Positions 60,244 through 64,000 of a stretch of DNA of 64,000 nt are shown here, piece by piece (within the stretch, counting starts at the first letter, position 1; every line of letters starts with the position of its first letter). The stretch is from positions 283,482-347,481 of the forward strand of contig JQIS01000001.1 of NCBI GenBank assembly GCA_000830175.1, written 5' to 3'. Source of the stretch: Sulfurovum sp. FS08-3 (GTDB lineage Bacteria > Campylobacterota > Campylobacteria > Campylobacterales > Sulfurovaceae). A model generated the notes under the pieces. That model was given only the letters and a program-made list of their open reading frames with translations. It was not told where the DNA came from and ran no database searches. The position numbers and the translations under genes were made by a program.

Positions 60244-61587
60244 ATGAATCTTGGACAAAAAATTTTACTGGAGCTTAAAAAAGAGATTAGTTTAAGTGAT
60301 TATGAACGCTACATCAAACCGCTTAGCTACGATATTGATAACTCTCGTAGTAATGTCTCCTACTATTACGCTCCCAATTTGCTCGTTGCCAAATGGATTC
60401 GCACCAAATTTAGTGACAAAATAGCACACCTCTTTGAGCTTCAAAGCGGTATTCGTCCCAAAATCAAAATCGAAGTCAAAAAAAACAAATCGCTCACGCA
60501 ATCGACTCCATCAGGCGAAATTACCGACAACAGCGTTAAACGTATCTCCTCCAAAAGCACCATCCTTAACCCCTCTTTTACCTTTGAGAGCTTTATTGTA
60601 GGAAGCTCCAACCAGTTTGCCTTCACTACCGCTCAAAGCGTGGCTCAAAAACCTGGTCGCCAATACAATCCTCTCTTTTTGTACGGCGGAGTGGGACTGG
60701 GCAAAACCCATCTGCTTCAAGCTATCGGGAACTATCACCTTCACCTTGGCAAAAAAGTCATCTACACCACCCTTGAGCAGTTTATGAACAAATTCACCTC
60801 CCACCTACGCTCTCAAAGCATGGATAGATTTCGTGATCACTTTAGAGAGTGCGATTTGTTGCTTATTGATGATGTGCAGTTTTTAAGTCGAAAAGAGCAA
60901 ACACAAGAGGAGTTTTTTCACACCTTTAACGAACTTCACACCGCCAACAAACAAATCGTTATCACCGCCGATAGACCTCCCAATAAAATTGCGGGATTGG
61001 TTGATAGGCTCAAAAGTCGCTTTGAATGGGGGCTTTTGGCAGATATTCAACCCCCAGGGCTTGAAACCAAAATCGCTATTATCCAAAAAAAGTGCGAACT
61101 TGATGGAATAGTACTCAACAACGATGTAGTCAATTATATTGCCAGTAATATGGGGTCAAACATTCGTGAAATTGAAGGCACTATTATCAAACTCAACGCC
61201 ATGAGTTCTATTCTCAATCAAGAAATCACCCTTGAATTTACGCAAAATGCGATACGAGACCAGCTCCAAGACAAAAAAGAGTCGCTCAATATTGACGATA
61301 TAGTAAACTTTATCGCTACCGAACTCAACGTCAAACCCGCCGACATCAAATCCAAAAAACGCAACAAAAATATCGTCAATGCCAGACGTATCGCTATCTA
61401 TTTGGCTCGAAATCTTACGACAAGCTCTATGCCTCAAATTGCCGTCTATTTTGGTATGAAAGATCACACCGCTATTAGCCACTCGATGCGTAAAATCAAC
61501 GAGATTGTCGAAAACGACGACAACTTCAAGCTTCTTTTGGAAGAGCTAGAGAATAAAATCTCTGCAAATAAAATTAAATTTGATTAA
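60244..61587 (+). CDS. dnaA: Chromosomal replication initiator protein DnaA
   Basis: 447 residues with the four DnaA domains. Domain I at 1-80 (HobA-binding in this phylum), Walker A GGVGLGKTH at 148-156, Walker B LLLIDDVQFL near 210, and the box-binding domain IV ending with the signature DHTAISHSMRK. DnaA boxes occur on both sides of the gene. Followed by oriC2 and dnaN. Confidence 0.97.
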   Translation: MNLGQKILLELKKEISLSDYERYIKPLSYDIDNSRSNVSYYYAPNLLVAKWIRTKFSDKIAHLFELQSGIRPKIKIEVKKNKSLTQSTPSGEITDNSVKRISSKSTILNPSFTFESFIVGSSNQFAFTTAQSVAQKPGRQYNPLFLYGGVGLGKTHLLQAIGNYHLHLGKKVIYTTLEQFMNKFTSHLRSQSMDRFRDHFRECDLLLIDDVQFLSRKEQTQEEFFHTFNELHTANKQIVITADRPPNKIAGLVDRLKSRFEWGLLADIQPPGLETKIAIIQKKCELDGIVLNNDVVNYIASNMGSNIREIEGTIIKLNAMSSILNQEITLEFTQNAIRDQLQDKKESLNIDDIVNFIATELNVKPADIKSKKRNKNIVNARRIAIYLARNLTTSSMPQIAVYFGMKDHTAISHSMRKINEIVENDDNFKLLLEELENKISANKIKFD

Positions 61588-61604
61588 AAAAAAGATATAA
61601 TCGT

Positions 61605-61744
61605 AAAAGTGAACCAATGTGAATAAAAAATTTTTCATTGCAACAGTGTAGTAGCCCAAAAAAGAGTAGTTTGTTTACTTTTTCACATTTTCATCGCATA
61701 CTACTACTGCTACTATTTTTTATTTAATATACTAGGAGAGTTTC
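61605..61744. other. oriC: Origin region part 2 (oriC2) with DnaA boxes, DnaA-trio-like tract and AT-rich unwinding element
   Basis: TGTGAATAA (61618-61626) is the exact reverse complement of the TTATTCACA box upstream of dnaA; TTTTTCACA lies at 61679-61687. Ten or so bases on come five CTA/CTG triplets (61701-61715), the DnaA-trio pattern, then an all-AT stretch TTTTTTATTTAATATA. Box, trio and AT-rich DNA in this order are the unwinding module of bacterial origins. A bipartite oriC flanking dnaA is known in Helicobacter and relatives. Confidence 0.7.
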
Positions 61745-62818
61745 ATGAAAATTATCGTTCAAAAACCTATTATCGAATCCATACTTATCAATAGTGCACC
61801 CTTTTTGGAAAAAAAAGATGCTTCGCAAATCACTTCGCACATCTTAATTGATGTAAACCCTAATGGAGCTATCGTACAAGCAACCGATTTGGAGTTTGGA
61901 ATAGAAATCAAAACCAACGCTATTGATATCCATGAGATAGGTAGCTTTACTGTCAATGGCAAAAAATTGCTTGAAATTATCCGTATTCTTAACGATAATG
62001 AGATTATCTTTGAAATAGAAAACGAGGTGTTGCATATCGTACAAGGTAGCTCCAAATTCAAACTCCCCACCTTTGATAGCTCCTCTTTTCCTCTTTTTCC
62101 TACCAAAGAGAACAAATTTACTATCTCCATGGACTCATTAGCCCTTATCAAAAATCTCAAAAAAATCTCTCCCGCTATTGATACCAACAATCCTAAATAC
62201 GAACTCAACGGGGCTTTGATAGATATTCAAAAAGAAAAAACCTTCATCGTAGGAACCGATACGAGACGTTTGGCTATCGCCTCTATTGATAATCAATCGC
62301 AAACGGAACTCTCACTTATTATCCCCAAAAAAACTATCCTAGAGATTGAAAAGCTCTTTTTGGATCAAATTACTATCTATTATGACACTCAAGAACTTAT
62401 CATCGAAAACGATAAATACTCTATCTATACCAAACTTATCAATGGAAAATTCCCCGATTACAATCGAATCATCCCCAAAGAGATCAAAAACTCTTTTGAA
62501 TTTCCCAAAAAAGAGATGCTTGATGCTATTAGAAAAATCACCACCGTATCGCAAGATATTAACATGAGACTCACTCCCAATAGGATTTATTTCACCTCTT
62601 TGATGCAAAACTCTCAAAATCTCGAAGCCAAAACAGAGCTTCCTTTGGAGATTACCATCGAGCATGAACTCGAACTCAACTTTAACGGTCGCTACCTTGT
62701 AGAGTTTTTATCACAAATCGATAGTCCTACCTTTACCATTGGTATTAACGAAACAAGATTGCCTTTTACAGTAAAAGATAATAACTTTATGACTATAATT
62801 ATGCCTATCATAAATTAA
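61745..62818 (+). CDS. dnaN: DNA polymerase III beta subunit (sliding clamp)
   Basis: 357 residues, three similar domains; [26 protein letters not shown] and the C-terminal end [10 protein letters not shown], which completes the binding pocket for polymerase peptides. AGGAG precedes the ATG. It follows oriC2 in the standard dnaA-dnaN order. Confidence 0.96.
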   Translation: MKIIVQKPIIESILINSAPFLEKKDASQITSHILIDVNPNGAIVQATDLEFGIEIKTNAIDIHEIGSFTVNGKKLLEIIRILNDNEIIFEIENEVLHIVQGSSKFKLPTFDSSSFPLFPTKENKFTISMDSLALIKNLKKISPAIDTNNPKYELNGALIDIQKEKTFIVGTDTRRLAIASIDNQSQTELSLIIPKKTILEIEKLFLDQITIYYDTQELIIENDKYSIYTKLINGKFPDYNRIIPKEIKNSFEFPKKEMLDAIRKITTVSQDINMRLTPNRIYFTSLMQNSQNLEAKTELPLEITIEHELELNFNGRYLVEFLSQIDSPTFTIGINETRLPFTVKDNNFMTIIMPIIN

Positions 62819-62828
62819 AGGCAATGTT

Positions 62829-64000
62829 TTGGAGAATAAAAAATATATATTTATTACAGGTGGAGTACTTAGTTCACTGGGCAAAGGAGTTACGGCTGCA
62901 AGTATAGGAACACTGCTTAAACATGCAGGTATGCGTATTGGTGTATTGAAGCTTGATCCCTATATCAATGTTGATCCAGGAACCATGTCACCGCTTGAAC
63001 ACGGAGAGGTTTATGTGACACAAGATGGAGCCGAAACCGATTTGGATTTGGGTCACTATGAGCGATTTTTGGATACTTCACTGACACGGCACAGCAACTT
63101 CACAACGGGTCAAATCTATAAAACCGTCATCGAAAATGAGCGAAAAGGGAAATATCTAGGAAAAACAATTCAAATTGTTCCTCATATTGTTGATGAAATC
63201 AAAGAGCGTATTTTATTGGCAAGCGAACATAAAGATTTGCTTATTGTTGAACTAGGCGGTACAACAGGAGATATAGAAGGATTGCCCTTTTTGGAAACGA
63301 TTCGCCAAATGAAACATGAGTTTGGAAGCGATAGCGTTTTTAATATTCACGTCACGCTTTTGCCCTATCTCAAAAGTGCAGGAGAACTCAAAACCAAACC
63401 AACCCAACACTCCGTTCAAGAGCTTCGACGATTAGGCATTGCACCCCATATGATAGTGTTGCGTTCGGAACATTTTATCCCCAATGACCTTAAACGCAAA
63501 ATCGCCTTTAGTTGCGATGTTGATGTTGATTGCGTGATTGATGCGATGGATTCGCCTAGTATCTATCAAGTACCGCTCAACTTTTTGCAACAAGATATTA
63601 TCGCACCCATTGCCAAACGCCTCAATTTGGGAGAACTTAGTCCCGATATGGATAAATGGAGTCAATTGGTAAAAACCATTATCTCTCCCAAAGAGAGCGT
63701 AACCATTGCCTTTGTAGGTAAATATCTTGACCTTAAAGAGTCTTACAAATCACTCACCGAAGCACTTATCCACGCAGGTGCTCATTTGGATTGCAAAGTA
63801 AATATCAAATGGGTTGATAGTGAAAAAATCGAAGATGAAGGGGTGCAAAAATTCCTTGCGGGAGTTGATGGTGTGCTTGTTGCGGGTGGATTTGGAGAGC
63901 GAGGCGTTGAGGGTAAAATTTTGTGCATCTCCTACGCCAGAGAAAACAAAATACCCTTTTTGGGAATATGTCTAGGAATGCAACTTGCCATGATAGAGTT
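62829..64000 (+). CDS. pyrG: CTP synthase, cut by the window edge
   Basis: The first 390 codons are present. Start is a TTG at 62829, with AAAGG eight bases upstream; the nearer ATG at 62824 is out of frame. [26 protein letters not shown] is the synthetase P-loop, [22 protein letters not shown] and [17 protein letters not shown] are the family blocks. The glutaminase domain starts around residue 290 ([19 protein letters not shown]) and the nucleophile Cys is seen in GICLGMQ. It makes CTP from UTP and glutamine. Confidence 0.96.
   Translation, partial: MENKKYIFITGGVLSSLGKGVTAASIGTLLKHAGMRIGVLKLDPYINVDPGTMSPLEHGEVYVTQDGAETDLDLGHYERFLDTSLTRHSNFTTGQIYKTVIENERKGKYLGKTIQIVPHIVDEIKERILLASEHKDLLIVELGGTTGDIEGLPFLETIRQMKHEFGSDSVFNIHVTLLPYLKSAGELKTKPTQHSVQELRRLGIAPHMIVLRSEHFIPNDLKRKIAFSCDVDVDCVIDAMDSPSIYQVPLNFLQQDIIAPIAKRLNLGELSPDMDKWSQLVKTIISPKESVTIAFVGKYLDLKESYKSLTEALIHAGAHLDCKVNIKWVDSEKIEDEGVQKFLAGVDGVLVAGGFGERGVEGKILCISYARENKIPFLGICLGMQLAMIE

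Overview
The window reads as a chromosomal segment of a Campylobacterota (epsilonproteobacterial) organism, probably a Sulfurimonas/Sulfuricurvum-like lineage. The evidence is the nudH-lysC-hobA-holB order (HobA is known only from this group), a ruvC-dnaA-dnaN-pyrG origin region with DnaA boxes on both sides of dnaA, TATAAT-only promoters, a COG3400-type RCK protein and ThyX. Host genes are compact, use CGN arginine codons freely and use TGA as an ordinary stop. No tRNA, rRNA, CRISPR array or insertion sequence was seen.

Layout: 1-2.2 kb, HPt-like helical proteins, a Roadblock protein and a secreted protein. 2.2-5.2 kb, the rpmJ-rpsM-rpsK-rpsD-rpoA-rplQ operon. 5.2-13.4 kb, rqcH-like NFACT gene, a secretin/GspL/PilO/PilP-like assembly operon, a methyltransferase and an MFS pump. 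13.5-25.5 kb, an AT-rich surface-glycan locus (GT2, Gfo/Idh, FkbM, ATP-grasp, a frameshifted acyltransferase, a small flippase-like protein, WecE and two polytopic membrane proteins) bracketed by three related type IV pilin-like genes. 26-35.7 kb, uvrB, ppk, a two-gene ATPase plus PD-(D/E)XK-like module inserted between ppk and a gamma-carbonic anhydrase, then glnA. 35.7-55.3 kb, a PAS-adenylate cyclase, Rpn nuclease, priA, the holB-hobA-lysC-nudH operon, cell-envelope genes, tgt, a LOV-GGDEF protein, metY and hldD. 58-64 kb, RDD and MFS genes, then ruvC and the replication origin with dnaA, dnaN and pyrG.

The most unusual part is 55.4-57.83 kb. It holds two very AT-rich, Lys/Glu/Asn-rich ORFs unlike anything around them. 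The second (56197-57828) is one continuous 544-codon frame interrupted only by nine in-frame TGA codons, with no TAA or TAG before its end. The TGA positions fit glycine better than tryptophan, and all 18 arginines of the two ORFs use AGA/AGG. That is the signature of genetic code 25 (Absconditabacteria/Gracilibacteria), whereas the surrounding genome uses TGA as stop. The segment ends exactly at the 3' end of an SRP RNA gene (ffs, minus strand). It is either a recent transfer from a recoded episymbiont-type bacterium into an RNA-gene site or a metagenomic assembly join; reads across both edges would decide.

Other points worth a second look are the ATPase/nuclease-like pair (30.4-32.3 kb, possible defence module), two or three families of short intergenic hairpin repeats, one with compensatory base changes, a LOV domain with the complete photochemical motif on a GGDEF enzyme, a PAS domain that has lost the LOV cysteine, a bipartite origin with a DnaA-trio-like tract, and a 23-codon ORF that may be translationally coupled to priA.
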